A DNA stretch of 64,000 bases from an uncultured Bacteroidales bacterium (GTDB lineage: Bacteria > Bacteroidota > Bacteroidia > Bacteroidales > Paludibacteraceae). The stretch covers positions 62,001-126,000 of the forward strand of contig CALGHE010000102.1 in the NCBI GenBank assembly GCA_937915765.1. Reading direction: 5' to 3'. The notes beneath the pieces were generated by a model, which saw nothing but the letters and a program-made list of their open reading frames with translations, was not told where the DNA came from and searched no databases. The translations under genes were made by a program, and so were the position numbers. How positions within the stretch are numbered: position 1 is the first letter of the stretch; each line of letters starts with the position of its first letter. Of the stretch, positions 50,914-59,822 are shown piece by piece.

Positions 50914-51235
50914 AAGACATATACCGGAAAAAAATACACATTTGTTTTGTTCTTGGGAGGGGGCTGAGGCCTCCTCTTTTTTTGCTCTTTTCTACTGGTG
51001 AGTTCCATAAATTCACCGTTTATAATTGCGGGGAAATGCAAAATTTTAAAGTAATAACTGACGATTTTTGGCATATAGGTCAAAAACATATGCTATTTGT
51101 CTAAAATATTTCATAAAAATCACTTATTTAAAGGGTATTGCGTCCAAGTATGAACATAGGTAGCAGAAAATGAAGGGCTCTGACCTCCTATTGTAACTTC
51201 TCCAATTTCCGTCCATTGAAACAGAATATCCTAAA
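50914..51235. other. gap with a fragment of the MITE-like repeat and decayed coding sequence
   Basis: The plus-strand stretch just after the propeller gene has a T-rich terminator-like block (GGCTGAGGCCTCC then TTTTTTT near 50963-50982). A repeat fragment lies at 50997-51028. From about 51123 to 51235 the minus strand shows decayed coding sequence in a shifted frame (EIGEVTIGGQSPSFSATYVH, ending YPLNK and a stop), continuing the remnant at 51236-51373. Confidence 0.5.
50997..51028. repeat. fragment of the MITE-like repeat, inverted
   Basis: GGTGAGTTCCATAAATTCACC followed by GTTTATAATT is the reverse complement of the right end of copies 9709-9904 and 30442-30636, with a few mismatches. Only the end is present, so this copy is truncated or newly inserted at one end. 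Confidence 0.6.
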
Positions 51236-51373
51236 TCAAGATATCCAATCCCTAATGAGGAAGGCGATGTTTCCATCTGAATCAGTCACGTAGGAAGTTG
51301 AACCAAGATGATTTGGATGATGGAAGAATACAAGATTCTCTGTCTCCTCGCTATCCGTAGTCGAATCTATCAT
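51123..51373 (-). pseudogene. decayed Rhs-type core fragment fused to an unknown tail
   Basis: The minus strand from an ATG at 51373 reads 45 codons containing FFHHPNHLGSTSYVTDSDGN, the hallmark end of the Rhs core (Y-x-H-P-D-H-L-G-S-T-x-x-x-T-D). It stops at 51236. In other frames the DNA continues with GIGYLDLGYSVSMDGN and then, after one more shift, EIGEVTIGGQSPSF and a plausible C-terminus near 51123. So this is the debris of an Rhs effector and at least one further gene end, broken by frameshifts. It lies 18 bases after the Tai4-like gene. Confidence 0.7.
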
Positions 51374-51391
51374 AATTTTACCTTACTCAGA

Positions 51392-51862
51392 TTATTTTCC
51401 TTCGATTCTCTGTTTCCAATCTTTAGCCCGCCTATAAGCATCTTCTCTATACCATGAAGGAAGAGAATCCCAATATATCTTACTTTCATCCGTGAATTTC
51501 ACAATGCTATCGTTCAATTCTTTACTATTATAGAAATCTAAACATTTCATTATAATAAGAGGTTCTCCCTCCATACTCGGATAAAACCTTTGTGAATACT
51601 TATATGCAAGAGAATCTATAGCATCAGAATAATAACTAATTGGATCATGAATTTCCCAATAACCAGCCAGGCTACCATCTTTACTCAATAATGGATCTTT
51701 GATTGGCAGATTTCCGAACCTTGCGTATTTTATACATTTACAAAAAGCGTAATTCTTAAAACCATCTTCGAGATGTTCGCGAATAATTGCTGTTGAGTCC
51801 TGAGCAAAACATGCTAAATGCGAACAAACGAAAAAAATTGTCATTATTATTTTTCCTTTCAT
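51392..51862 (-). CDS. exported Tai4-like immunity protein candidate
   Basis: A 156-aa protein with a signal peptide (about 1-20, ending CFAQ). The mature part has the pattern I associate with type VI amidase immunity proteins of the Tai4 family: a segment NYAFCKCIKYARFG, a central KDGSLAGYWEIHDP and IMKCLDFYNSKELND near residue 120. The assignment rests on memory of the family, not a search. It sits just upstream of an Rhs fragment and just downstream of an ATPase/nuclease gene, a setting fitting an orphan immunity gene kept after loss of the toxin. Low GC. Confidence 0.6.
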   Translation of the reverse strand: MKGKIIMTIFFVCSHLACFAQDSTAIIREHLEDGFKNYAFCKCIKYARFGNLPIKDPLLSKDGSLAGYWEIHDPISYYSDAIDSLAYKYSQRFYPSMEGEPLIIMKCLDFYNSKELNDSIVKFTDESKIYWDSLPSWYREDAYRRAKDWKQRIEGK

Positions 51863-51908
51863 TTTTTACTATTTTGATTTTCTTGACTACAATGCCAAAG
51901 GTAGTAAT

Positions 51909-53471
51909 TCACAGCCACTCTTCCAAATAGTTCTCAATGTTCCTTGTCTCGCCACTGAAGTTCGCGCCAATCAGGGCTATCTTTTTACCGCTTGCGAGAA
52001 ACGGTTGAGCGTAGTTTTTCTCCTTGATTTGAGCCATTGCCTCTTCGGCGGTGCCATTATATTTGAACTCGAAAACATAGACGTAATCGGGTGTCTCGAT
52101 GGTCATATCAACACGTCCGTTGGAGGTGTGATATTCCGCCTTTGTGTAGAGTCCGCAAAGGTTGCAAAGAATGAAAAGCACATTCTGGTAGTGGTTTTCT
52201 GTGTCTTTGATGAGGTCGTAGGGTGTGTTTGCGAAGAAAGACTCGAGGCGGCTCATGAAACCGCTAATGTCACCAGACTTTACCTCTTCTACAAAACAAC
52301 TTATTTGAAAGCCAGTCTTGTTAACAGAAACTGAAGTGTAATAAGGCATCAGGTAAAGCATAAAGCCCTCCCTCACCTCCTCGTTCGGGAAATCCAGCGA
52401 ATACAATTTATACCTTTCGTTATATCCGCTGATAGTCAGATAACCGCTCTGGAATATAACCGAAATCGGGTCTGACGACGATGCGTCGATGGCACTCAGC
52501 ACATTAGCTGTGACCTTATTCCCTTTCAATTCATCCAACTTGAAATCATGTCTTTTCAGCAGTTCCACAAGGTACGAAGGTGTGCCGGTCTCGAACCAGT
52601 AACTGCCAATCTCCAGACTGTCAAATGCATTCAGCAAACTGAATGGATTGTACATTCCGACCATATTTTTAGAAAAATGATAACCGTCATAATTTCTTTT
52701 CAGTTCCGAATATGCCTTGTCTAAAGTGATGTTTTGCGAATCTGCCAAACATTGGACGTAAGGTTCAAACACACTGTGCAATTCCCCTTCATCAATTCCG
52801 CACAGGTTGTAATAACGGTTATCCAAAGAGATGTCCTTCAAGTTGTTCAAGTCGCTGAACACACTCACCTTGCCAAACTTCGTCACCCCTGTGAGCATCG
52901 CAAACTTGATGCAGTCGTCCTTGCTTTTCAGTGCGCCGTAGAAGGATTTCAGGGTGGTGCGGAATGTGTCCTGAAGTTTGTCATCGCCAATGGCCTGTAA
53001 CAACGGCTTGTCGTACTCGTCCACCAAAATCACGACACGCTCGCCGGTCTTTTCGTATGCTCGCTGAATAACACCCTCAAAACGTGCACCAAACGATTTT
53101 TCCAATTCATTTTTGCCGTAAAGTTTTTCCCAATTTCCCAACAACAAGGCAATTCTGTCGTCTAAAGCAGCTTTACTATCGTAATTATCAGTATTCAAAT
53201 CCAAATGCAGCACCGGATGCACCGTCCATTTCTGCTCCAACTGCTCCACAGCCAAGCCCTTGAACAAATCCTTCTTGCCGAGGAAATAAGCCTTCAAAGT
53301 ACTGATAAGCAAACTCTTGCCAAAGCGGCGAGGACGAGAGAGGAAATAATAACTCCCTGTTGACACAAGGCGATGCATCAACGCAGTTTTATCTACGTAC
53401 AAGTAATCTTCCTTACGCAGTTTCTCGAAATCCTGAATGCCGATAGGCAAGTTTTTTAACGTCTGCTCCAT
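51909..53471 (-). CDS. AAA-ATPase with PD-(D/E)XK nuclease domain, DUF1703 type (copy 1)
   Basis: A 520-aa protein of the AAA-ATPase_like/DUF1703 group. Residues about 1-15 carry the typical LPIGIQDFEKLR start; the P-loop variant is SRPRRFGKSLLIST (about residues 43-56), Walker B is VVILVDEYDKPLL (about 150-162), and the ATPase part ends about 300. The C-terminal nuclease-like domain (about 440-515) has GRVDMTIETPDYVYVFEFK (D and E-x-K positions), then YAQPF and IALIGANFS. It is nearly identical to copy 2 in residues 1-82, 138-230 and 430-520, and diverged between. Function unproven; a mobile or conflict-related role is suspected. Confidence 0.87.
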   Translation of the reverse strand: MEQTLKNLPIGIQDFEKLRKEDYLYVDKTALMHRLVSTGSYYFLSRPRRFGKSLLISTLKAYFLGKKDLFKGLAVEQLEQKWTVHPVLHLDLNTDNYDSKAALDDRIALLLGNWEKLYGKNELEKSFGARFEGVIQRAYEKTGERVVILVDEYDKPLLQAIGDDKLQDTFRTTLKSFYGALKSKDDCIKFAMLTGVTKFGKVSVFSDLNNLKDISLDNRYYNLCGIDEGELHSVFEPYVQCLADSQNITLDKAYSELKRNYDGYHFSKNMVGMYNPFSLLNAFDSLEIGSYWFETGTPSYLVELLKRHDFKLDELKGNKVTANVLSAIDASSSDPISVIFQSGYLTISGYNERYKLYSLDFPNEEVREGFMLYLMPYYTSVSVNKTGFQISCFVEEVKSGDISGFMSRLESFFANTPYDLIKDTENHYQNVLFILCNLCGLYTKAEYHTSNGRVDMTIETPDYVYVFEFKYNGTAEEAMAQIKEKNYAQPFLASGKKIALIGANFSGETRNIENYLEEWL

Positions 53472-53786
53472 ACGCTGAATTTTTCTTTCTGCAAAGATAA
53501 TGTTTTGGTCGTGATTTCATAGAGGTGTAACAAAAATTAATGAATGAGGGATGAGGAATTAGGAATTAATGCTTTTGCCCCGTTGGGGCGAGTTTATGTT
53601 GTGGGTATTAATGCCGAGGGCGGTGTCAATGGCTGATGAGTTTTGCCCTTTCAGGGTGTTGGTGGGTGCGCAGCGTGGAGAGTGGGAATATATATAATCT
53701 TGGTTGTGGCGCATTGTGAATGATTATATTCGGGGCGCGCGGATTGGAAATCCGAACGAGCAGGGTAAAACTATAATATTGCTATA
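53472..53786. other. gene-free stretch with degenerate GC-rich filler
   Basis: A gap of 315 bases. It starts with the conserved upstream region of the ATPase gene, shared with copy 2 up to TTAATGAATGAGG. The rest (about 53560-53770) is G/T-rich on the plus strand with broken frames, of the kind of decayed spacer seen at 2700-2830. No gene. Confidence 0.5.
53492..53499 (-). promoter_or_regulatory. -7 box of ATPase copy 1
   Basis: TATCTTTG on the minus strand, 20 bases before the ATG; the same box lies at the same place before copy 2. No -33 TTTG at the right distance. Confidence 0.5.
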
Positions 53787-54293
53787 TTAAACTTCGTACT
53801 TTGAAATATAATACAAATATCCAGAATTCCAATCCAACACAAAAAGTTTTTCTCTTTGTAAACTATCCGATAAAATAGTATAATAAAAATTTCCGTTCTC
53901 TATTATCTCGTAAAAAAATTTTTTTCTTTCGAATTTATAATTAATTCTCTCTAATTCAGCGATAAATTCGTTAATCTTTGAAGAATCTTTCTTCGTATAT
54001 ATACGCCAAGAAAACTCATTATATCTATTATAGACACTATCTCGTAACACACCTTTTGTCATGTTATGTAGAATATTATTCAATTGACATCTATCAACTT
54101 TATATATTTCATACGTAACACCATCTTCTTCCTCAAAAAAGGGTTGATTTGAGGAAATCAAGTGAATGTTTACATCTGGTGTATTTAATAACATGTCGAA
54201 AAACGAGTCACTAAATCCCAGACTTCTACAACTTATCATTACGAAAATGAAAAATATAGAAACGATAAGACTATATGTTGCTGGACTTTTCAT
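53787..54293 (-). CDS. putative lipoprotein between the two ATPase copies
   Basis: A 168-aa product with a lipoprotein-like N-terminus: hydrophobic IVSIFFIFVMISC, cysteine at about residue 22. The mature protein is AT-rich and Asn/Tyr/Phe-rich (YEIYKVDRCQLNNILHNM, NGNFYYTILSD), with no recognised family. It lies 64 bases downstream of copy 2, as the Tai4-like gene does for copy 1, so it may be another immunity-like cargo gene. Base composition differs from the ATPase genes, suggesting separate origin. Confidence 0.6.
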   Translation of the reverse strand: MKSPATYSLIVSIFFIFVMISCRSLGFSDSFFDMLLNTPDVNIHLISSNQPFFEEEDGVTYEIYKVDRCQLNNILHNMTKGVLRDSVYNRYNEFSWRIYTKKDSSKINEFIAELERINYKFERKKFFYEIIENGNFYYTILSDSLQREKLFVLDWNSGYLYYISKYEV

Positions 54294-54357
54294 CTCTGTT
54301 CAACTTTTGTGTTAATTCATAAAAACCCTGATCAAAAACAATGCCAAAAGTAGTAAT

Positions 54358-55920
54358 TTACAGCCACTCCTCCAAATACTTCTCAATGTTCCTTGTCTCT
54401 CCGCTGAAGTTCGCACCAATCAGAGCGATCTTCTTGCCACTTGCGAGAAACGGCTGGGCGTAGTTCTTCTCCTTGATTTGAGTCATCGCCTCTTCGGCTG
54501 TACCATTGTATTTGAACTCGAAAATATATACGTAATCGGGTGTCTCAATGGTCATATCTACACGTCCGTTGGAGGTGTGAAACTCAGCTTTCGTGTAGAG
54601 TCCGCAGAGATTGCACAAGATGAAAAGCACGTTCTGGTAGTGGTTTTCAGTGTCTTTGATGAGGTCGTAGGGAACGTTTGCGAAGAAAATTTTCAGACGA
54701 TCGATAAAAGCTTCTATCTGACCATTTTCCACTTCATTGACAAAGCAATCAATATGAAATCCCGTATCATTCTCAGAAACAGATGTGTAGAAAGGCAACA
54801 AATAGAACAAAAAACCCTCTTTCACCTCCTCGTTCGGAAAATCCAGCTTATACAACTTCACACGGGGCTTATATCCTTTGATAGTCAAATAACCGCTCTG
54901 GAAAATAACCGGAATAGGATTAGTTGACGATGCGTCGATTGAGTTTAGAACATTGGATGTCACCTCTATTCCGTTCAACCCTTTCAACTTGAAATCATGT
55001 CTTTTCAGCAATTCCACAAGATAAGACGGTGTGCCGGTTTCAAACCAATAACTGCCGAACGTGCGTTTATGTAATGCATTCAAAAGGCTGAACGGATTAT
55101 ACATACCCGGAGCCTCTTCTGTAAAATGGTAACCATCGTAATTTCTTTTCAACTCTGAATAAGCTTTGCTCCGCGTTATTTTTCGAGCTTCAGCCAGCCT
55201 ATTCACATAAGGTTCGAACACGCCTTTCAGTTCCTCTTCTGAAATTCCACAAATACTGTAGAAATCATTATCCAATGAAATATCATTCAGATTGTTCAAA
55301 TCGCTGAACACACTCACCTTGCCAAACTTCGTCACACCTGTGAGCATGGCAAACTTGATGCAGCCGTCCTTGCTTTTCAGCGCACCGTAGAAGGATTTCA
55401 AAGTTGAGCGGTAATCATCCTGCAACGCCTCATTACCTATAGTTTCAAGTAATGGCTTGTCGTACTCGTCAACCAAAACTACAACTCGTTCGCCTGTTTT
55501 TTCGTAAGCACGTTGGATAATGCCCTCGAAGCGCATGCCAAAATCTGCTTCGTTTGGTCTCGCTCCATAAATCTCTTCCCATTGAGACAAAGCATTGTTT
55601 AAGACCATATCCAACTTCCCCGTCTCTTTATACTTCGCCGTATTCAAATCCAAATGCAGCACCGGATGCACTGTCCATTTCTGCTCCAATTGCTCAACAG
55701 CAAGCCCCTCGAACAAGTCTTTCTTGCCAAGAAAATAAGCCTTCAAAGTACTGATAAGCAAACTCTTGCCGAAGCGGCGAGGACGAGAAAGGAAATAATA
55801 ACTCCCTGTTGACACAAGTCTGTGCATCAACGCAGTTTTATCTACGTACAAATAATTCTCCTTACGCAGTTTTTCAAAATCCTGAATGCCGATTGGCAAG
55901 TTTTTTAACGTCTGCTCCAT
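54358..55920 (-). CDS. AAA-ATPase with PD-(D/E)XK nuclease domain, DUF1703 type (copy 2)
   Basis: A 520-aa near-copy of the gene at 51909-53471, with the same start, P-loop (RRFGKS), Walker B (VVVLVDEYDKPLL) and nuclease motifs (GRVDMTIE, FEFKYN). Residues about 83-137 and 235-430 differ markedly from copy 1 while the ends are almost identical, a mosaic pattern that points to gene conversion of the ATPase and nuclease ends or selection for variation in the middle. The 3' flank is shared for about 20 bases past the stop, then the two loci diverge into different small genes. Confidence 0.87.
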   Translation of the reverse strand: MEQTLKNLPIGIQDFEKLRKENYLYVDKTALMHRLVSTGSYYFLSRPRRFGKSLLISTLKAYFLGKKDLFEGLAVEQLEQKWTVHPVLHLDLNTAKYKETGKLDMVLNNALSQWEEIYGARPNEADFGMRFEGIIQRAYEKTGERVVVLVDEYDKPLLETIGNEALQDDYRSTLKSFYGALKSKDGCIKFAMLTGVTKFGKVSVFSDLNNLNDISLDNDFYSICGISEEELKGVFEPYVNRLAEARKITRSKAYSELKRNYDGYHFTEEAPGMYNPFSLLNALHKRTFGSYWFETGTPSYLVELLKRHDFKLKGLNGIEVTSNVLNSIDASSTNPIPVIFQSGYLTIKGYKPRVKLYKLDFPNEEVKEGFLFYLLPFYTSVSENDTGFHIDCFVNEVENGQIEAFIDRLKIFFANVPYDLIKDTENHYQNVLFILCNLCGLYTKAEFHTSNGRVDMTIETPDYVYIFEFKYNGTAEEAMTQIKEKNYAQPFLASGKKIALIGANFSGETRNIEKYLEEWL

Positions 55921-55940
55921 ACGCTGATTTTTTCTTTCTG

Positions 55941-55948
55941 CAAAGATA
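55941..55948 (-). promoter_or_regulatory. -7 box of ATPase copy 2
   Basis: TATCTTTG on the minus strand, 20 bases before the ATG, same as copy 1. Confidence 0.5.
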
Positions 55949-56264
55949 ATGTTTTGGTCGTGATTTCAATAGGGGTGTAACAAAAATTAATGAATGAGGT
56001 ATTGACAAATAACACGAGTTATGTTTTTTGCCGTCGCATCAGCATATCAGCTCAACCCTCATTGAGGGATAAAAGGGAACGAGTCTTCCGACACCGTATT
56101 TATTGCAAGCCTCAGTTTTTGACAGCTAAAAAAAACATTCATAAAAAAGTTCTATTTTTGTTTTATTGCAGATTTTAGCTATATATTTGCGGATTGGTCA
56201 TAATTAGTTGTGACAATCAAATCTTTTACAGACAAATTAAGTTTTTTACAACCCTGTTTAAACG
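55949..56264. other. divergent gap before the glycoside hydrolase gene
   Basis: The left part continues the upstream region shared by the two ATPase copies (to about 55995). The middle (56000-56130) is unremarkable. The right end holds the promoter at 56157-56189 and a leader of about 70 bases. Confidence 0.5.
56157..56189 (+). promoter_or_regulatory. Bacteroidota-type promoter for the glycoside hydrolase gene
   Basis: TTTG at 56157-56160, 21 bases, TATATTTG at 56182-56189; start site near 56196. Confidence 0.75.
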
Positions 56265-58229
56265 ATGAAAAACATGAAAGTTAAACTATTTACGGCTATT
56301 GCATTAGCTTGCGGAATGTCGTCATTTGGGGCCGATTTCAATTTAAAGGTGAATCTGTCTGATAGTATTCGCCAAGTTACTCACTGTGCTTCAGGTTCTC
56401 TTTACGGAGTCACAGAAGATTATCCGGCTGACATACAAGGCATGATTAATCCGCTGAAGTGCAGAATGTTTTGCCAGCCTGGAGCCGGCGGTTATGGCAA
56501 TCAGCATCCATACGGTGATGCTATGAAGGTGGCGGAACGATTAACGGGAACTGACGCCCTAGTCCAGATCACACTACCCGACATTCTTCCTTACTGGCCT
56601 TACAAGTGGCCGGGGCTTGATTCGTGGCTGCAACAAGTGGAGGAATGTGTTAACAGAAAGAAAGCTTCCGGACTAACCAATTTCCATAGTTATGTAATAT
56701 GGAACGAGCCTTATGGCACATGGAACGATTCAAACGGAGATTTTCATTCAACAGTATGGAAACCTACATACGATTTACTCCGCAGACTTGACCCTGATAT
56801 GCCGATCGTTGGACCTGCCATCGCATACTATTCACAAGATAGGATGGAAAAATTTCTAAAATTCTGCATAGACAACGATTGCATGCCGGACATAATTTGC
56901 TGGCATCAATGGGGAAGCGGAGGAATCCCATCTGCTGTCGAAAATATAAAAATGCTTGAACAAAAGTACGGGCTGCCGGATTTCCCAATCTGCATAAATG
57001 AGTATTGCGCTGGTTCTAATGCTGAACTTCAAAAATTCGAAGGGTGTCCGGGTTACTCTGTTCCGTTCATTGCAAAATTTGAACGTTATAAAATCGAGAG
57101 CGCATCAATCTCTTGGTGGTTTACTCAATATCCCGGCAGATTAGGCAGTTTGCTTACAGCCAATAATGAAAAAGGGGGTGGTTGGCATCTCTATAAATGG
57201 TATGGCGACATGGAGGGCTACATGGCTTCGGTTACACCGCCTAACGACAAAAGCGAAGGGCTGGATGGATTTGCTGCCGTAAATAAAAAGATGCGAGAGG
57301 CTAGCATCATATTGGGAGGAAACAACACTGGTTCTGTTGATGTTATCATAGATGGACTGCCAGATTGGATGGGCAGTGAAGTTGAGGTGATAACAGAAGT
57401 TGTTACTTGGGAAAATAAAGACAAGGCTGTTGCTGGTCCTCAGACTTTAGCCACAGAAACCTACACCGTCAACAATGGACAGATTGTAGTACCCGTCAAT
57501 GTCACGAGCAATCTTTATGCTTACAGACTTTACATCACGCCGAATGAAATCATTCCTCGCTCCCCTTTCTTGGGAGAGTCTTTTTCTATTCCGGGAACAA
57601 TTGAAGCGGAATATTTTGACAACGGAAGCGAAGGTGCTGCATACCACGACAAAGACAGACAGAACAGAGGCGAAGGGTATCGTTTGGAGACAGGTGTTGA
57701 TGTCTATGCGTTAAAAGATAAAAAAGACGAGTACGCTGTTGGTTATGCTCAAAAAGAGGAGTGGCTCGACTACTCCGTAAATGTCGAAAAGGAGGGTTAC
57801 TATAATATTACCGCAATACTATCTTCTGGTGGCGAACAATCTGGCATTCAGCTTCTTATTGATGGAGAAAGAATTACAGATACGCTCCAGACGGCACCTA
57901 ACAATGAAGATTGGGAAAGTTATCTTGAAACAAAGGCAACATCTTTAACCAAATTATCTCAAGGTGAACATACTTTGCGCATGAATATTGTGGGCGACTG
58001 GATTAATATTGACAAACTTATATTTGAGGAGTCTGACCCAACTTCCATTAAATTTATTGAAACCGACAAAATCGAATTGTTCGAAATCTATGACTCGTCT
58101 GGCAAAAAAGCTGGTGAAATCGTCACAGACAAAACTGACATTGCAAAAAAACTCAAAGAAATGGGAGTTGAAAAAGGCATCTACATTCTGACATCGCCGA
58201 AAGAAGTTCTAAAGATTATTGTTGATTAA
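56265..58229 (+). CDS. secreted clan-A-like glycoside hydrolase with CBM6-like domain and T9SS-like tail
   Basis: A 654-aa exported enzyme. Signal peptide about 1-22 (ending SFG). The catalytic TIM-barrel (about 30-330) has the acid/base glutamate in YVIWNEPYGTWN and a probable nucleophile glutamate in CINEYCAGSN, the two-glutamate arrangement of clan GH-A, closest in look to GH39-type enzymes. A beta-sandwich follows, then a CBM6-like domain (about 440-580: IEAEYFDNGSEGAAY, VGYAQKEEWLDYSVNV, LRMNIVGDWINIDKLIFE). The last about 65 residues (IELFEIYDSSGKKAGE, EKGIYILTS) fit a T9SS sorting tail. Probable substrate is a hemicellulose or other plant/mucosal glycan; the family number is uncertain. 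Confidence 0.8.
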   Translation: MKNMKVKLFTAIALACGMSSFGADFNLKVNLSDSIRQVTHCASGSLYGVTEDYPADIQGMINPLKCRMFCQPGAGGYGNQHPYGDAMKVAERLTGTDALVQITLPDILPYWPYKWPGLDSWLQQVEECVNRKKASGLTNFHSYVIWNEPYGTWNDSNGDFHSTVWKPTYDLLRRLDPDMPIVGPAIAYYSQDRMEKFLKFCIDNDCMPDIICWHQWGSGGIPSAVENIKMLEQKYGLPDFPICINEYCAGSNAELQKFEGCPGYSVPFIAKFERYKIESASISWWFTQYPGRLGSLLTANNEKGGGWHLYKWYGDMEGYMASVTPPNDKSEGLDGFAAVNKKMREASIILGGNNTGSVDVIIDGLPDWMGSEVEVITEVVTWENKDKAVAGPQTLATETYTVNNGQIVVPVNVTSNLYAYRLYITPNEIIPRSPFLGESFSIPGTIEAEYFDNGSEGAAYHDKDRQNRGEGYRLETGVDVYALKDKKDEYAVGYAQKEEWLDYSVNVEKEGYYNITAILSSGGEQSGIQLLIDGERITDTLQTAPNNEDWESYLETKATSLTKLSQGEHTLRMNIVGDWINIDKLIFEESDPTSIKFIETDKIELFEIYDSSGKKAGEIVTDKTDIAKKLKEMGVEKGIYILTSPKEVLKIIVD

Positions 58230-58275
58230 GGGAAACTAAAGGCCTTCTTTAATTTCACAACTCCATTAATAAAAA

Positions 58276-58308
58276 AAACTGTGCAACAAAAAGTTGCACA
58301 GTTTTTTT
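58276..58308. terminator. bidirectional terminator between the glycoside hydrolase and nfnB
   Basis: AAACTGTGCAAC and GTTGCACAGTTT form a perfect 12-bp stem with loop AAAAA and a following T run; it can stop both converging transcripts. Confidence 0.93.
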
Positions 58309-58333
58309 ATGGTGTTTTCTATAAATCACGATT

Positions 58334-59791
58334 TTACAGAAGTTGCCTTAAATACTCGTCCATTGCAGCTGCAGCTCTTCGTCCGTCTCCCATAGCAAGA
58401 ATTACGGTCGCACCGCCCCTCACAATATCGCCGCCGGCAAAGATTGCTGGTATTGACGACTGCATATTCTCACCTACCTCGATAGTGCCTTTACGGCTGA
58501 CATTCAATCCTTCCACAGATTGCGGCACAATCGGGTTAGGAGAAACACCCACACTCACCACTACAATATCCACATCAACCTCTTCCACCGCGCCCTCGAT
58601 AGCCACAGGACTGCGACGGCCGGAAGCGTCAGGTTCGCCAAGTTCCATCTTCTGCAGAAGCATAGTCTTAACTCTGCCTTTCTCTGTGCCTTTGTACTCT
58701 ATCGGATTGTGCAGCGTCATGAACTCAACGCCCTCTTCTTTTGCATGCTTAACCTCTTCCAGACGGGCTGGCATCTCCTCTTCCGAACGGCGATAGACAA
58801 TCATAGCACGCTCCGCGCCCAAGCGCAAAGCTGTTCTCACCGAGTCCATCGCTGTGTTTCCGCCACCAATAACAGCCACTCTCTTGCCTCTCAATATAGG
58901 GGTGTCACTCTCCGGACTAGCCGCGTCCATAAGATTCACGCGGGTCAGATACTCGTTAGAAGACATTATACCAATCAAGTTTTCGCCCGGTATATTCATA
59001 AAACGAGGAAGCCCAGCCCCGCTCGCCACGAACACGCCCTTAAAACCGTCCGCCTTCAAATCATCAACAGAGATAGTCTTGCCCACAATACAGTCCTTCA
59101 CAAAAGTCACGCCCATCTGCTCCAGATTCTTAATCTCCACATCCACAATGCTATTAGGCAAGCGGAACTCAGGAATACCATATTTCAGCACACCGCCAAT
59201 TTCGTGCAACGCCTCAAACACAGTAACTGAATAGCCCATCTTAGCCATGTCTCCTGCAAAAGACAACCCTGCGGGACCAGAACCTACAACCGCCACCTTC
59301 ATTCCGTTACTTGCCGCAACCTGAGGCACTGACATTTGTCCGCTTTCTCGTTCATAATCAGCGGCAAAACGTTCCAGATAACCGATAGCCACAGGCTCTT
59401 TGCCCAGTTTCTGTTTATAAAAGCACTTAGACTCGCACTGTTTTTCCTGCGGGCAAACACGTCCACAAACCGCCGGCAAAGCGCTTGTCATCTTCAGCAC
59501 TTTCGCAGCTTCCAAAAATTCTCCTCTCTCTATATTCTTCACAAACCCCGGTATATTGATACCAACAGGGCAGCCCTCCATACAAGTTGGAGACGGGCAG
59601 TCTAAACAACGTTTTGCCTCAACCAACGCCTGCTCTTTCGAAAGTCCCTGATTGACCTCCTCTTTGCAACGTGCCCTATAAGCAGGGTCCAACTCGTTCA
59701 TGCGGACGCGAGGAATATCCACACGGTCTTTATTTTTTGTAGCCTTGCGCAGTTCTTCGCGCCAAGCCTCGTTTCTATCTTCCAAAGCCAT
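58334..59791 (-). CDS. nfnB: NADH-dependent ferredoxin:NADP oxidoreductase, subunit NfnB (GltD-like)
   Basis: A 485-aa flavoprotein of the glutamate synthase small-subunit family. The N-terminal cysteine clusters CLDCPSPTCMEGC and CGRVCPQEKQCESKC bind two [4Fe-4S] centres. FAD/NADP Rossmann motifs follow: VVGSGPAGLSFAGDMAKMG and AVIGGGNTAMDSVRTALRLG, then GVSPNP and IFAGGDIVRGGATV. The gene directly after nfnA (31-base gap) makes it the bifurcating Nfn/Sud subunit rather than a true glutamate synthase beta chain, as no gltB-type large subunit is near. The pair couples NADPH, NADH and reduced ferredoxin in anaerobes. Confidence 0.85.
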   Translation of the reverse strand: MALEDRNEAWREELRKATKNKDRVDIPRVRMNELDPAYRARCKEEVNQGLSKEQALVEAKRCLDCPSPTCMEGCPVGINIPGFVKNIERGEFLEAAKVLKMTSALPAVCGRVCPQEKQCESKCFYKQKLGKEPVAIGYLERFAADYERESGQMSVPQVAASNGMKVAVVGSGPAGLSFAGDMAKMGYSVTVFEALHEIGGVLKYGIPEFRLPNSIVDVEIKNLEQMGVTFVKDCIVGKTISVDDLKADGFKGVFVASGAGLPRFMNIPGENLIGIMSSNEYLTRVNLMDAASPESDTPILRGKRVAVIGGGNTAMDSVRTALRLGAERAMIVYRRSEEEMPARLEEVKHAKEEGVEFMTLHNPIEYKGTEKGRVKTMLLQKMELGEPDASGRRSPVAIEGAVEEVDVDIVVVSVGVSPNPIVPQSVEGLNVSRKGTIEVGENMQSSIPAIFAGGDIVRGGATVILAMGDGRRAAAAMDEYLRQLL

Positions 59792-59822
59792 AATAAACTT
59801 TATTTTTCTAATTTAGACAAAG

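Noticed and set aside
54320..54350. TGGCATT-N5-TTG on the minus strand between ATPase copy 2 and the lipoprotein, resembling a sigma-54 promoter
   Set aside because: The start is the shared 3' flank of the ATPase genes, the CAC and GC positions do not match, and copy 1 lacks the right half.
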